DNA of 36,773 nt, from NCBI GenBank assembly GCA_964436825.1, contig CAYTEO010000027.1, positions 1-36,773 of the forward strand, written 5' to 3'. This stretch comes from CAYTEO01 sp964436825 (GTDB taxonomy: Bacteria; Krumholzibacteriota; Krumholzibacteriia; LZORAL124-64-63). Shown one piece after another: positions 1-7,544 of the stretch; positions within the stretch are counted from its first letter, which is position 1; each line of letters starts with the position of its first letter. The translations under genes and the position numbers were made by a program. The notes beneath the pieces were generated by a model, which was not told where the DNA came from, did not search any database, and saw only the letters and a list, made by a program, of their open reading frames with translations.

Positions 1-2
1 AA

Positions 3-26
3 GGCCGCGGTCAGGTGACCGCGGCC
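3..26. terminator. Hairpin at window start, possible terminator of an upstream gene
   Basis: A 10-bp perfect stem (3-12 with 17-26) closes a four-base loop. No T-tract follows on the + strand, so the hairpin may act as a factor-dependent terminator or simply be part of an intergenic region. It lies ahead of the promoter assigned to the fumarase genes. Confidence 0.35.
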
Positions 27-62
27 CGGGGAAACACAATCTCAGGGGCACAACCTTATGCT

Positions 63-91
63 TTGACGGCAAGACGGTTGCGGGCTACGAT
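63..91 (+). promoter_or_regulatory. Sigma70-like promoter for the fumarase operon
   Basis: TTGACG at 63-68 (5 of 6 matches to the -35 consensus) is followed after 17 bases by TACGAT at 86-91 (4 of 6). The -10 box ends 49 bases before the fumarase alpha start codon. The same TTGACG hexamer recurs before the hydrogenase operon and before the membrane gene at 17338, which strengthens the call. Confidence 0.55.
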
Positions 92-140
92 TGCCCGCGC
101 CCGGAACAACGACGGCACGAAACAGCGACAAGGAGACGAC

Positions 141-1028
141 ATGGACGGCAAGCAGCTCCAGGCCCGGCTGCTGGAATTGATCCGCCGGACCTCCAGTCAG
201 CTCCCGCCGGATGTCGTGCGGGCCATCGAGGCGGCCCGCCGGCGCGAGAAGGCCGGCACCACGGCCAAGTACGCCCTCGGGGTCATCCGCGACAACTACC
301 TGCTGGCGAGCGAGAAGTCCCTGCCCATCTGCCAGGACACCGGCACGATCATCTGCTACGTCGACCGTCCCGACTGGATCTCCGAGCGTGCCTTCCGCCG
401 TGCCTTCGAGCGGGCCGTCGTCGAGGCGACGCGCAAGGGATACCTGCGCCAGAACTCGGTCGACTCGATCACCGGGCGCAATTCGGGCAACAACCTGGGG
501 CCGGGCAGTCCGGTCATCCATTTCGCCCAGACCACGGGCAAAAGCATGACGGTCCGCCTGATGCTCAAGGGCGGCGGCTGCGAGAACGTGGGGATCCAGT
601 ACAGCCTGCCGGACACAGAGCTCGGCGCGGGCCGCGATCTCGAGGGGGTCCGCCGCTGCCTGCTGGACGCCGCGTTCCGGGCCCAGGGCAAGGGGTGCGG
701 GCCCGGCGTGCTGGGCGTCTGCATCGGCGGCGACCGGGCCACGGGCTACGTCGCCTCCAAGGAGACCTTCTTCCGCTCCCTGGACGACGTCAACCCGGAC
801 CGCCAGCTGGCCGCGCTGGAGAAGCGCGTCCTGAAGGAGGCGAACGAGCTGGGGATCGGGCCGATGGGCTTCGGCGGCAAGACCACGCTGCTGGGCGTGA
901 AGATCACCGCCCGCAACCGCGTCCCCGCCTCCTTCTTCGTGTCGGTCTCGTACATGTGCTGGGCCTACAGGCGCAACGGCTTCCGGCTCGGCGAGTCGGG
1001 CAGGATCAGCCGCTGGCTCTACGAGTAG
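141..1028 (+). CDS. Class I fumarate hydratase, alpha (N-terminal) subunit
   Basis: This is the larger subunit (295 aa) of the two-subunit, oxygen-sensitive, iron-sulfur fumarase/L-tartrate dehydratase family, which interconverts fumarate and L-malate in the cytoplasm. PICQDTGT near residue 62, GGGCENVG near 144 and GVLGVCIGGD near 189 contain Cys64, Cys147 and Cys194, the expected three ligands of the catalytic [4Fe-4S] cluster. The ATG at 141 is chosen because AAGGAGA lies just upstream; the frame is open further upstream without a ribosome binding site. The beta subunit follows after 19 bases, so the two are clearly cotranscribed. L(+)-tartrate dehydratase is the alternative substrate assignment, but fumarase is far more common for a split gene in this setting. 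Confidence 0.92.
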   Translation: MDGKQLQARLLELIRRTSSQLPPDVVRAIEAARRREKAGTTAKYALGVIRDNYLLASEKSLPICQDTGTIICYVDRPDWISERAFRRAFERAVVEATRKGYLRQNSVDSITGRNSGNNLGPGSPVIHFAQTTGKSMTVRLMLKGGGCENVGIQYSLPDTELGAGRDLEGVRRCLLDAAFRAQGKGCGPGVLGVCIGGDRATGYVASKETFFRSLDDVNPDRQLAALEKRVLKEANELGIGPMGFGGKTTLLGVKITARNRVPASFFVSVSYMCWAYRRNGFRLGESGRISRWLYE

Positions 1029-1047
1029 CCAGGGAAAGGAACCGGTC

Positions 1048-1620
1048 ATGCTCCTGGAAGCACCGTTCACCGAGGAGAAGATCCGCAAGCTGCACGTCGG
1101 CGACGTCGTCGAGATCAGCGGCCTGATCTACACGGGCCGGGACGCCGTCCACAAGTACCTGCACGACGGGGGGGAGCCGCCGGTCGACCTGACCGACGCC
1201 ATCATCTACCACTGCGGCCCGGTCGTCGTGAAGGAGGGCGGGAAGTGGGTCGTCAAGGCGGCCGGTCCCACCACCTCCATCCGCGAGGAGCCCTACCAGG
1301 GCGACCTGATGGAGAAGTACCGCCTGCGCGGCGTCATCGGCAAGGGCGGGATGGGGCCCAAGACCCTGGCGGCCTGCAAGAAGGTGGGTGCCTGCTACTT
1401 CCACGCCGTCGGGGGCGCGGCGCAGGTGCTGGCCGAGCGGATCGTCAACGTCCGCGGTGTCCACCTGATGGACCGCTTCGGCTCTCCCGAGGCGATCTGG
1501 GAGTTCGAGGTGGACCGTTTCCCCGTCGTCGTCACCATGGACGCGCACGGCAATTCGCTGCACGAGGTCGTCGAGAAGGAATCGGCCGCTGTCCTGAAGA
1601 AGATCCTGGGCGGGCGGTAG
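1048..1620 (+). CDS. Class I fumarate hydratase, beta (C-terminal) subunit
   Basis: This 190-aa protein is the small subunit that completes the class I fumarase active site. It carries the family's glycine-rich segment VIGKGGMGPKT near residue 95, then CYFHAVGGAAQVLAERI, and a C-terminal EFEVDRFPVVVTMDAHGNSL segment, all typical of the FumA/TtdB C-terminal domain. AAAGGA precedes the ATG at a normal distance. It is separated from the alpha subunit by only 19 bases. The downstream Wzz-like gene starts 24 bases later, so it may lie on the same transcript although the functions look unrelated. Confidence 0.92.
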   Translation: MLLEAPFTEEKIRKLHVGDVVEISGLIYTGRDAVHKYLHDGGEPPVDLTDAIIYHCGPVVVKEGGKWVVKAAGPTTSIREEPYQGDLMEKYRLRGVIGKGGMGPKTLAACKKVGACYFHAVGGAAQVLAERIVNVRGVHLMDRFGSPEAIWEFEVDRFPVVVTMDAHGNSLHEVVEKESAAVLKKILGGR

Positions 1621-1644
1621 CCCACGCGAAGGAGCGCTGGCGCA

Positions 1645-2967
1645 TTGGAGCAGGTCCCCGTCAACACAGCCGGTGCGACGTCCTCCCAGGGCGTCATCAC
1701 CCTGGCGCAGCTGCTGAACATCCTGTGGCGGCGCCGGCTCACCATCGTGTTGATGACCGTCCTGGGGCTGGTCGCGGGGATCGTCTACCTCCTCGTCCAT
1801 CCTCCCCTCTACCGCGCCATGGCCACGGTCCGGCCCGGCATCACCAACTACGACGACCGGGGAACCCCCCAGCGGACGTGGCGGATCAAGGACGTCGTCC
1901 GCTGGTACAAGCGCGCCATGTACGCCGACGGGGTCAAGGAGAAGCTGGGCTGGCAGGATCGCCCGGCACCGGTCATCATGGCCGAGTTCATCCCCCGGGG
2001 CGTGGGAGTCCAGGGCGGCGACGTCGTCACCCTCTCGACCCTCAGCACCTCGCCTGGCGAGGCGGAGCAGATCCTCGATGCGGCCATCACCGCCTTCAAC
2101 GAGTACGCCGAGATCAACTCCGTCGGGAACAACATCTCCCTGGCCCGCGAGAGCCTGCGCAACCAGATCGCCCAGCTCGACAACGAGCGCCAGGACATCG
2201 AGGTCAAACGCGACCTGCTGAACCTGGACATCGAGCGCCAGCGCGAGGAGCTGGTGGGACTGGAGATCCGGGAGAAGGCGCTGGACCTGAAGATCCGGCG
2301 GCACCTGGCCGTCATCGAGGCCAGCCGGAGCAAGGCGGCCCACCTGGACGAGGGTGTGGCCAGCGCCGACTCCAGCATGAACGTCATGGCCGAGTACCTG
2401 CGGCTCCTCCACGCGAAGCAGGCTGCCCAGCCCTCCCTCGACTCCCTCATCACGCGGCTTCCCGAGACCGACCGGCTGCCCTTCCTCTGGCTCCAGATGG
2501 CCCAGGACAAGACCGCCGTAGCGGGCCGGCTGCTGCTGAACACCCTCGACCATCTCAACCTGCTGTGGCAGGACAAGCTCAAGGCCGAGGACCTGCGCAA
2601 CAAGAGCCGCCTGGAGGAACTGGACAAGGAGAAGGATCTCCTCGAGGAGGGCTACGCCATCCAGAAGGAGCGCAAGCTGGCCGAACTGAAGATCCGGGAG
2701 ATGGAGATCAACCGGGACAAGGCGCTGGACCAGGAGCTGCAGGTCATCGACGACCAGCAGCGCGACCTGGAGTCCAAGCTGGAGGTGCTGACCTCCCTGG
2801 AGAAGATCGGCCACACGATCGTCACCGACCGGCCGGTCCGTCCCCGCAAGGCGCGGGCCCTCGGCCTGCTGACGCTGGCGGGGCTGCTGGCGGGGTTCGG
2901 CCTGGCCCTGGTCCGCGAGTATCTCGAGCGCAACCGGGAGATCATCTTCGCCGACAGGATCCGCTGA
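1645..2967 (+). CDS. Wzz/GumC-family chain-length-determinant-like inner membrane protein
   Basis: A 440-aa protein with the topology of polysaccharide co-polymerases. It has a short cytoplasmic N-terminus, a transmembrane helix at about residues 33-53, a periplasmic Wzz-like region, a long coiled-coil stretch rich in Glu, Lys, Arg and Leu (about 165-375), a proline-containing PVRPRKA segment and a second transmembrane helix at about 402-422. Such proteins control polymer length in O-antigen, capsule or exopolysaccharide export. No C-terminal tyrosine kinase (BY-kinase) domain is present. The start is a TTG with AAGGAG 10 bases upstream; no in-frame ATG fits. No glycosyltransferase or polymerase lies in the window, so the polymer is unknown. 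A tether with another coiled-coil function is possible. Confidence 0.75.
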   Translation: MEQVPVNTAGATSSQGVITLAQLLNILWRRRLTIVLMTVLGLVAGIVYLLVHPPLYRAMATVRPGITNYDDRGTPQRTWRIKDVVRWYKRAMYADGVKEKLGWQDRPAPVIMAEFIPRGVGVQGGDVVTLSTLSTSPGEAEQILDAAITAFNEYAEINSVGNNISLARESLRNQIAQLDNERQDIEVKRDLLNLDIERQREELVGLEIREKALDLKIRRHLAVIEASRSKAAHLDEGVASADSSMNVMAEYLRLLHAKQAAQPSLDSLITRLPETDRLPFLWLQMAQDKTAVAGRLLLNTLDHLNLLWQDKLKAEDLRNKSRLEELDKEKDLLEEGYAIQKERKLAELKIREMEINRDKALDQELQVIDDQQRDLESKLEVLTSLEKIGHTIVTDRPVRPRKARALGLLTLAGLLAGFGLALVREYLERNREIIFADRIR

Positions 2968-3005
2968 CCCCGGGGCGGCGGGGATCCGACCGCGCCGTTT
3001 TCCCC

Positions 3006-3035
3006 TTGGCGACCCCGGTCCGTCAGGGGTATATT
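3006..3035 (+). promoter_or_regulatory. Sigma70-like promoter for the FKBP lipoprotein gene
   Basis: TTGGCG at 3006-3011 (4 of 6) and TATATT at 3030-3035 (5 of 6) are separated by 18 bases. The -10 box ends 55 bases before the ATG at 3091. This is one of the best -10 matches in the window. Confidence 0.55.
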
Positions 3036-3090
3036 GCACCGGCCATCCGCCGGGCGACGCCCGGCTTTCTCGTGCAAGGGAGATCCTGGG

Positions 3091-3906
3091 ATGAAACGTC
3101 TGATCCTCATGGGACTGTTCGCGATGGCCGCGCTCGTCGTGCTCGGCGGTTGCAACAAGGACGCCAACCAGCCGGCGGACGACCAGCAGGCCGCGTCGGT
3201 GCAGCAAGTGGAGGGACTCGTGGTCAAGGACATCGTCGTCGGAACCGGTGAGGAGGCCAAGGTCGGGGACATGGTCACCGTCCACTACACCGGCTGGGTC
3301 TATAGCGACGGCCAGAAGGCCGAGCAGCCGTTCGACAGCTCGATCCCCCGCGGCGAGCCCGCCACGTTCCCCATCGGGGTGGGCCGTCTGATCAAGGGCT
3401 GGGACCTGGGGATCCCCGGCATGCGTGTTGGCGGGAAGCGCGAGCTGATCATCTCCCCCGAGCTGGGCTACGGGGACCGCGAGATGCCCAACATCCCGGC
3501 CGGTTCGACCCTCCTGTTCGAGGTGGAGCTGGTGGACATCCCCCGCGTCCAGTTCGAGGATCTCTCCGTCGGTGACGGTCCCGTGGCCGAGGAGGGGGAC
3601 ATCGTCGACGTCCACTACACCGGCTGGCTCCAGGACGAGAACGGGGGCAAGGGCAAGAAGTTCGACAGCTCCCTGGACCGGGGGCAGCCGTTCACCTTCC
3701 AGATCGGCGCGCACCAGGTCATCCCCGGCTGGGAGCAGGGGATCGCCGGCATGCACGTCGGCGGGAAGCGCGAGCTGAGGATCCCGCCCGAGCTGGGCTA
3801 CGGCTCCCGCGGGGCCGGCGGGGTCATTCCTCCCGGCGCGACGCTCATCTTCGACGTGGAGCTGACCGGGATCCAGGGCAAGACCGACCTGTCCGCCGGC
3901 CAGTAG
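3091..3906 (+). CDS. Lipoprotein with two tandem FKBP-type peptidyl-prolyl isomerase domains
   Basis: The 271-aa product begins with a lipoprotein signal (charged MKR, hydrophobic core, lipobox VLGGC with Cys21), so the mature protein is expected to be lipid-anchored in the cell envelope. Two FKBP domains follow at about residues 42-150 and 153-262. Each has the family signatures: VTVHYTGW / VDVHYTGW, FDSS, a GWDLGIPGM / GWEQGIAGM segment, VGGKREL and PELGYG. FKBPs catalyse proline cis-trans isomerisation and assist folding of exported proteins. The ATG at 3091 is chosen over an upstream in-frame start at 3034 because it gives the lipobox signal and has AAGGGAGA before it. Two complete domains in one short lipoprotein is less common than the single-domain FkpA/Mip layout. 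Confidence 0.9.
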   Translation: MKRLILMGLFAMAALVVLGGCNKDANQPADDQQAASVQQVEGLVVKDIVVGTGEEAKVGDMVTVHYTGWVYSDGQKAEQPFDSSIPRGEPATFPIGVGRLIKGWDLGIPGMRVGGKRELIISPELGYGDREMPNIPAGSTLLFEVELVDIPRVQFEDLSVGDGPVAEEGDIVDVHYTGWLQDENGGKGKKFDSSLDRGQPFTFQIGAHQVIPGWEQGIAGMHVGGKRELRIPPELGYGSRGAGGVIPPGATLIFDVELTGIQGKTDLSAGQ

Positions 3907-3929
3907 TTCCTCGCCTGTTCCGGCACCGT

Positions 3930-3959
3930 GACGGCGCCCCGCTCGCCAGGGGCGCCGTC
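3930..3959. terminator. Hairpin after the FKBP gene, candidate terminator
   Basis: An 11-bp perfect GC-rich stem (3930-3940 with 3949-3959) around an eight-base loop begins 24 bases after the FKBP stop codon. It lacks a T-tract, so termination efficiency is uncertain. Confidence 0.5.
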
Positions 3960-3989
3960 GCGTTCCGCCGCGGCGGCGGGTGGTAGTTC

Positions 3990-4018
3990 TTGCCTCACAC
4001 TGCGCACACCATTAACAT
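3990..4018 (+). promoter_or_regulatory. Candidate promoter for the membrane pyrophosphatase gene
   Basis: TTGCCT at 3990-3995 and TAACAT at 4013-4018 are separated by 17 bases and each match consensus at four positions. They lie in a locally AT-richer island between the FKBP terminator and hppA. The transcript would have a leader of about 130 bases. Confidence 0.4.
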
Positions 4019-4153
4019 TGCCGCGGCTTCCAGCGGTCTTCCGGACGGGACGACCGCTGCTGTCTTGCTGGCGCCGGCAACCGGCCGGCCCGCCGGGTCC
4101 CCTCGCCGGGGCCCGGTCACGCGCAACCTGCAGCTCTGAGGGGTGATCCACCG

Positions 4154-6193
4154 ATGGGCAACCTGTACTACCTGATCCCGGCGGCCGGCGTGCTGGCGCT
4201 GCTGTTCGCCCTCTGGAAATCGTCCTGGGTGAAACGCCAGGCGGTGGGCGAGGCGAAGATGGCCGAGATCGCCGGACACATCCACGAGGGCGCCATGGCC
4301 TTCCTGGGCCGCGAGTACCGCGTCCTGTCGATCTTCGTGCTGGTGGTGGCCGTCCTGCTGGCCTTCGGCAACCGCAGCCTGAGCAACTCCCACTGGTTGA
4401 TCGGCGTCTCCTTCGTCCTGGGCGCCCTCTGCTCGGGCCTGGCCGGCTTCTTCGGCATGACCATCGCCACCCAGGCCAACGTGCGGACGACCAACGCCGC
4501 CCGCAGCAGTCTCAACGAGGCGCTGGCCGTGGCCTTCAGCGGCGGTACGGTCATGGGGATGAGCGTCGTCGGGCTGGGCGTGACCGGCCTGAGCATCCTG
4601 TTCCTGGTCTACTACGGCACCTTCCACGGCCGCGAGGGCTGGGACATCGCGCGGATCATCCAGATCGTGTCGGGCTTCTCCCTGGGGGCCAGCTCCATCG
4701 CCCTGTTCGCCCGCGTGGGTGGCGGGATCTACACCAAGGCGGCCGACGTGGGCGCCGACCTGGTGGGCAAGGTCGAGGCGGGGATCCCCGAGGACGATCC
4801 GCGCAACCCGGCCGTCATCGCCGACAACGTGGGCGACAACGTGGGTGACGTGGCCGGCATGGGAGCCGACCTGTTCGAGTCCTACGTCGGATCGATCGTC
4901 GGTGCCATGATCCTGGGTGTCACCTTCGTCTCCGGGAGCATGAACGGCGTCCTGCTGCCGCTGATCCTGGCGGCGGCCGGGATCGTCGTCTCCATCCTGG
5001 GGACCTTCTTCGTCCGCACCCGCGAGGGCGGCAATCCCCAGACGGCCCTGAACACCGGGACCTTCGGGGCCGGGGCCCTGATGGTCGTCGTCTCCTTCTT
5101 CGTCATCCGCCGGATGCTGCCGGCCGAGCAGGCCATGGGGGTCTTCTGGGCGACGATCGCCGGCCTGGCCGGTGGGGTCGCCATCGGGATGATCACCGAG
5201 TACTACACCTCCGACGTCCGCAAGCCGGCCCAGGGGATCGCCAAGGCGAGCGAGACCGGCCCGGCCACGAACATCATCGCCGGCCTGGCCCTGGGGATGC
5301 TCTCGACCGCCTGGCCGGTGATCGTGCTGAGCATCGCCATCCTGGTGGCCTACAACTTCGCCGGGCTGTACGGGATCGCCATCGCGGCGCTGGGGATGCT
5401 GTCCACGACCGGCATCCAGCTGGCCGTCGACGCCTACGGTCCCATCGCCGACAACGCCGGCGGCATCAGCGAGATGGCCGGCCTGGGGCCCGAGGTCCGC
5501 GGCCGGACCGACAAGCTGGACGCGGTGGGCAACACGACTGCCGCCATCGGCAAGGGTTTCGCCATCGGCTCGGCGGCCCTGACCGCCCTGGCCATGTTCA
5601 GCGCCTACCAGCACATCGTGGGGCTGGAGTCCATCGACATCATGGAGCCCAAGGTCCTGGTGGGCCTGCTGCTGGGCGCCATGCTGCCGTTCCTGTTCTC
5701 CAGCTACGCCATGAGCGCCGTCGGGCGGGCCGCCTTCTCCATGATCGAGGAGGTGCGCCGCCAGTTCCGCGAGATCCCCGGCCTGATGGAGGGTGAGGCC
5801 ACGGCCGACTTCCGCCGCTGCGTCGACATCTCCACGGCCGCGGCCATCAAGGAGATGATCGTGCCCGGTCTGCTGGCCGTCCTGGCCCCGGTCATCGTCG
5901 GCTTCCTGGGCGGGACCGCCATGCTGGGCGGCCTGCTGGCCGGTGTGACGGCCTCGGGCGTGCTGATGGCCATCTTCATGGCGAATGCCGGCGGCGCCTG
6001 GGACAACGGCAAGAAGTACATCGAGAGCGGTCACCACGGCGGCAAGGGGAGTGACGCCCACAAGGCCGCCGTCGTCGGCGACACCGTCGGCGATCCGTTC
6101 AAGGACACGGCCGGTCCCAGCCTCAACATCCTGATCAAGCTGATGAGCGTCATCAGCGTCGTCATCGGTCCCATCCTGGTGCGGGTGGGCTGA
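4154..6193 (+). CDS. hppA: Membrane-bound ion-translocating pyrophosphatase (K+-dependent type)
   Basis: This 679-aa polytopic inner-membrane enzyme hydrolyses pyrophosphate and pumps H+ or Na+ out of the cytoplasm. Diagnostic segments are the pyrophosphate/Mg-binding DDPRNPAVIADNVGDNVGD and the following GADLFESYVGS (about residues 214-254), IADNAGGISEMAGL (about 433), GNTTAAIGKGFAIGSAAL (about 459), MANAGGAWDNGKKYIESG (about 612) and the C-terminal VVGDTVGDPFKDTAGPS. In GNTTAA the residue that is Lys in K+-independent enzymes is Ala, which by family knowledge indicates the K+-dependent subfamily. Length and about 16 predicted helices are normal. The Glu in DLFES fits Na+-pumping and some H+-pumping members, so the ion is not settled by sequence. 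It appears monocistronic, between a candidate promoter and a strong terminator. Confidence 0.96.
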   Translation: MGNLYYLIPAAGVLALLFALWKSSWVKRQAVGEAKMAEIAGHIHEGAMAFLGREYRVLSIFVLVVAVLLAFGNRSLSNSHWLIGVSFVLGALCSGLAGFFGMTIATQANVRTTNAARSSLNEALAVAFSGGTVMGMSVVGLGVTGLSILFLVYYGTFHGREGWDIARIIQIVSGFSLGASSIALFARVGGGIYTKAADVGADLVGKVEAGIPEDDPRNPAVIADNVGDNVGDVAGMGADLFESYVGSIVGAMILGVTFVSGSMNGVLLPLILAAAGIVVSILGTFFVRTREGGNPQTALNTGTFGAGALMVVVSFFVIRRMLPAEQAMGVFWATIAGLAGGVAIGMITEYYTSDVRKPAQGIAKASETGPATNIIAGLALGMLSTAWPVIVLSIAILVAYNFAGLYGIAIAALGMLSTTGIQLAVDAYGPIADNAGGISEMAGLGPEVRGRTDKLDAVGNTTAAIGKGFAIGSAALTALAMFSAYQHIVGLESIDIMEPKVLVGLLLGAMLPFLFSSYAMSAVGRAAFSMIEEVRRQFREIPGLMEGEATADFRRCVDISTAAAIKEMIVPGLLAVLAPVIVGFLGGTAMLGGLLAGVTASGVLMAIFMANAGGAWDNGKKYIESGHHGGKGSDAHKAAVVGDTVGDPFKDTAGPSLNILIKLMSVISVVIGPILVRVG

Positions 6194-6222
6194 GCAGGTC
6201 GGGATCCCGATCCCGCATCGTT

Positions 6223-6261
6223 GGACCCGGTCCCCGTCTGGGGACCGGGTCCCTGCCTTTT
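6223..6261 (+). terminator. Strong rho-independent-type terminator after hppA
   Basis: A 13-bp perfect stem (6223-6235 with 6240-6252) and a four-base loop are followed by CTGCCTTTT. It begins 29 bases after the hppA stop and separates it from the hydrogenase operon. Confidence 0.85.
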
Positions 6262-6391
6262 GGCCCGTCCGGCGGGGTGGTGCCGTGATCGCACTGCGGT
6301 TCGCTATGATCTTGAAGGTCACCTTCGATTCCATTTCAGAGTATCTTCCCCGGCCCCAATAGGATAGTGTGTCCCCGGAGAGGAGGGGGGA

Positions 6392-6429
6392 ATGTCGTCC
6401 AGGAATAATTGTTTATTTCTTGACGACAT
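6392..6429. promoter_or_regulatory. 38-bp dyad overlapping the hydrogenase promoter
   Basis: Two 17-base arms (6392-6408 and 6413-6429) are complementary around a TTGT loop, with one mismatch (6400/6421) and one G-T pair (6403/6418). The inner part is AT-rich (AATAA/TTATT) and the outer eight bases, ATGTCGTC/GACGACAT, are perfect. It lies 70 bases before the hydrogenase beta start, and its right arm contains the candidate -35 box. The sequence has no T-tract and does not follow a gene end, so an operator for a dimeric regulator or a leader hairpin fits better than a terminator. The regulator is unknown; the response regulator in this operon lacks a DNA-binding domain. Confidence 0.6.
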
Positions 6430-6447
6430 CGGATACGAGAATAACGT
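6420..6447 (+). promoter_or_regulatory. Candidate promoter of the hydrogenase operon
   Basis: TTGACG at 6420-6425 (5 of 6) and TAACGT at 6442-6447 (3 of 6) are 16 bases apart, and the -10 box ends 51 bases before the first start codon. The 305-base gap after hppA also contains isolated -10-like boxes, TATGAT at 6306 and TATCTT at 6343, without convincing -35 partners. The true start site could therefore be upstream, which would put the dyad in the leader. Confidence 0.4.
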
Positions 6448-6498
6448 ATTTCGCGAGAGTGGGTTCCTCAGAGGCCTCGCAACCACAGGAGAGCTGGC

Positions 6499-7533
6499 AT
6501 GGCGCGCTATCATCTGCCCGAGGGTCGCGTGACCGACTTCGTGCGCCACCTCATGGGGCAAAAGAAGGTGGTGGCTCCCCAGCGCAAGGGAGCCGTCAGC
6601 TACGCGTTCGCCGAGGTGACCGATCCCGAGAGGGTGGTCCTGGACTACCCGCGGACGCTCCATTCGGTGAAGAAGTACTTCCTGCCGCCGCGGGAGCGGC
6701 TCCTGTCGTTCCGGATCGACGACCAGTCGTTCCAGAGCGAGCAGCCCGAGCCGTGCGACACCATCTTCCTGGGGGTCCACAGCTACGACCTGCAGGCCGT
6801 CCATCGCCTCGACTACAACTTCAGCCAGGGCAATCCCGAGAGCCACTACCTGGTCCGCCGCCGCGGGGCCGTCTTCGTGGGCGTCTCGTTCACGCCCGAT
6901 CGCTGGCACTTCAGCGACTCGGTGGGGATCCCCGTCAACCGGACCGACGGCTTCGACCTGTTCCTCCACAAGGTCGACGACGGCTACGTCCTGGAGGTGG
7001 TCAGCGATACCGGCCGGGAACTGCTCGACGGGTTCGACCTGGAGGAGTTCATCGGCAGCCTGCCGCCGCCGGGACGGTTCCAGCAGCACCTGTACGCGCC
7101 GCCGGGGAGGATCGCCGAGGCCCTGGCCGTCAGCTTCGACCATCCCGTCTGGGAGGAGGCGGTCAAGCACTGCGTCGGCTGCGGGACCTGCAACCTTGTC
7201 TGTCCCACCTGCTACTGCTTCGAGGTCGACGACGAGGTGGACGTCAGCGTCACCGCCGGGGCCCGCGTCCGCTACTGGGACGGCTGCACGGTGCGCGACT
7301 TCACCCGCGTCGCCGGCGGCGAGGTCTTCCGCGAGGGGCTGGACACCCGCCAGCGCCACCGGATCTACAGGAAGTTCAAGTACATCACCGACGAGACGGG
7401 CGAGTCGTGGTGCGTGGGCTGCGGGCGGTGCACCGCCGCCTGTCCGGCCGGCATCAGCATCGTCGAGATCGTCAACCGCCTGGTCATCGACTACGACCGC
7501 GGTCGCGTCACCGCGGCCGGGTCGCGTCACTGA
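6499..7533 (+). CDS. hydB: Group 3b [NiFe]-hydrogenase (sulfhydrogenase) beta subunit, iron-sulfur protein
   Basis: The 344-aa first gene of the hydrogenase operon matches the HydB/AsrA-like family: a beta-type N-terminal region followed by two clustered ferredoxin-like Cys motifs. The first is CVGCGTCNLVCPTCYC (Cys225, 228, 231, 235, plus Cys238 and 240) and the second is CVGCGRCTAACPAG (Cys305, 308, 311, 315), giving ligands for at least two [4Fe-4S] clusters. In group 3b enzymes this subunit relays electrons between the flavin subunit and the small hydrogenase subunit in the cytoplasm. CAGGAGAG precedes the ATG. The gamma subunit follows after 11 bases. In some archaea and bacteria related complexes also reduce polysulfide, which cannot be judged here. 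Confidence 0.92.
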   Translation: MARYHLPEGRVTDFVRHLMGQKKVVAPQRKGAVSYAFAEVTDPERVVLDYPRTLHSVKKYFLPPRERLLSFRIDDQSFQSEQPEPCDTIFLGVHSYDLQAVHRLDYNFSQGNPESHYLVRRRGAVFVGVSFTPDRWHFSDSVGIPVNRTDGFDLFLHKVDDGYVLEVVSDTGRELLDGFDLEEFIGSLPPPGRFQQHLYAPPGRIAEALAVSFDHPVWEEAVKHCVGCGTCNLVCPTCYCFEVDDEVDVSVTAGARVRYWDGCTVRDFTRVAGGEVFREGLDTRQRHRIYRKFKYITDETGESWCVGCGRCTAACPAGISIVEIVNRLVIDYDRGRVTAAGSRH

Positions 7534-7544
7534 GGGAGGGGCCG

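Noticed and set aside
2968..3005. Possible terminator after the Wzz-like gene (GC-rich run ending in GTTTTCC)
   Set aside because: No continuous stem of useful length could be paired; only short interrupted complementarity is present.
1006..3756. 916-residue open frame on the - strand opposite fumarase beta, the Wzz-like gene and the FKBP gene
   Set aside because: It is antisense to three well-supported genes, rich in Asp/Gln/Gly/His as expected of GC-rich shadows, and lacks a ribosome binding site or recognisable domain.
3995..6334. 779-residue open frame on the - strand opposite hppA
   Set aside because: It mirrors the pyrophosphatase gene exactly and has the low-complexity composition of an antisense shadow.
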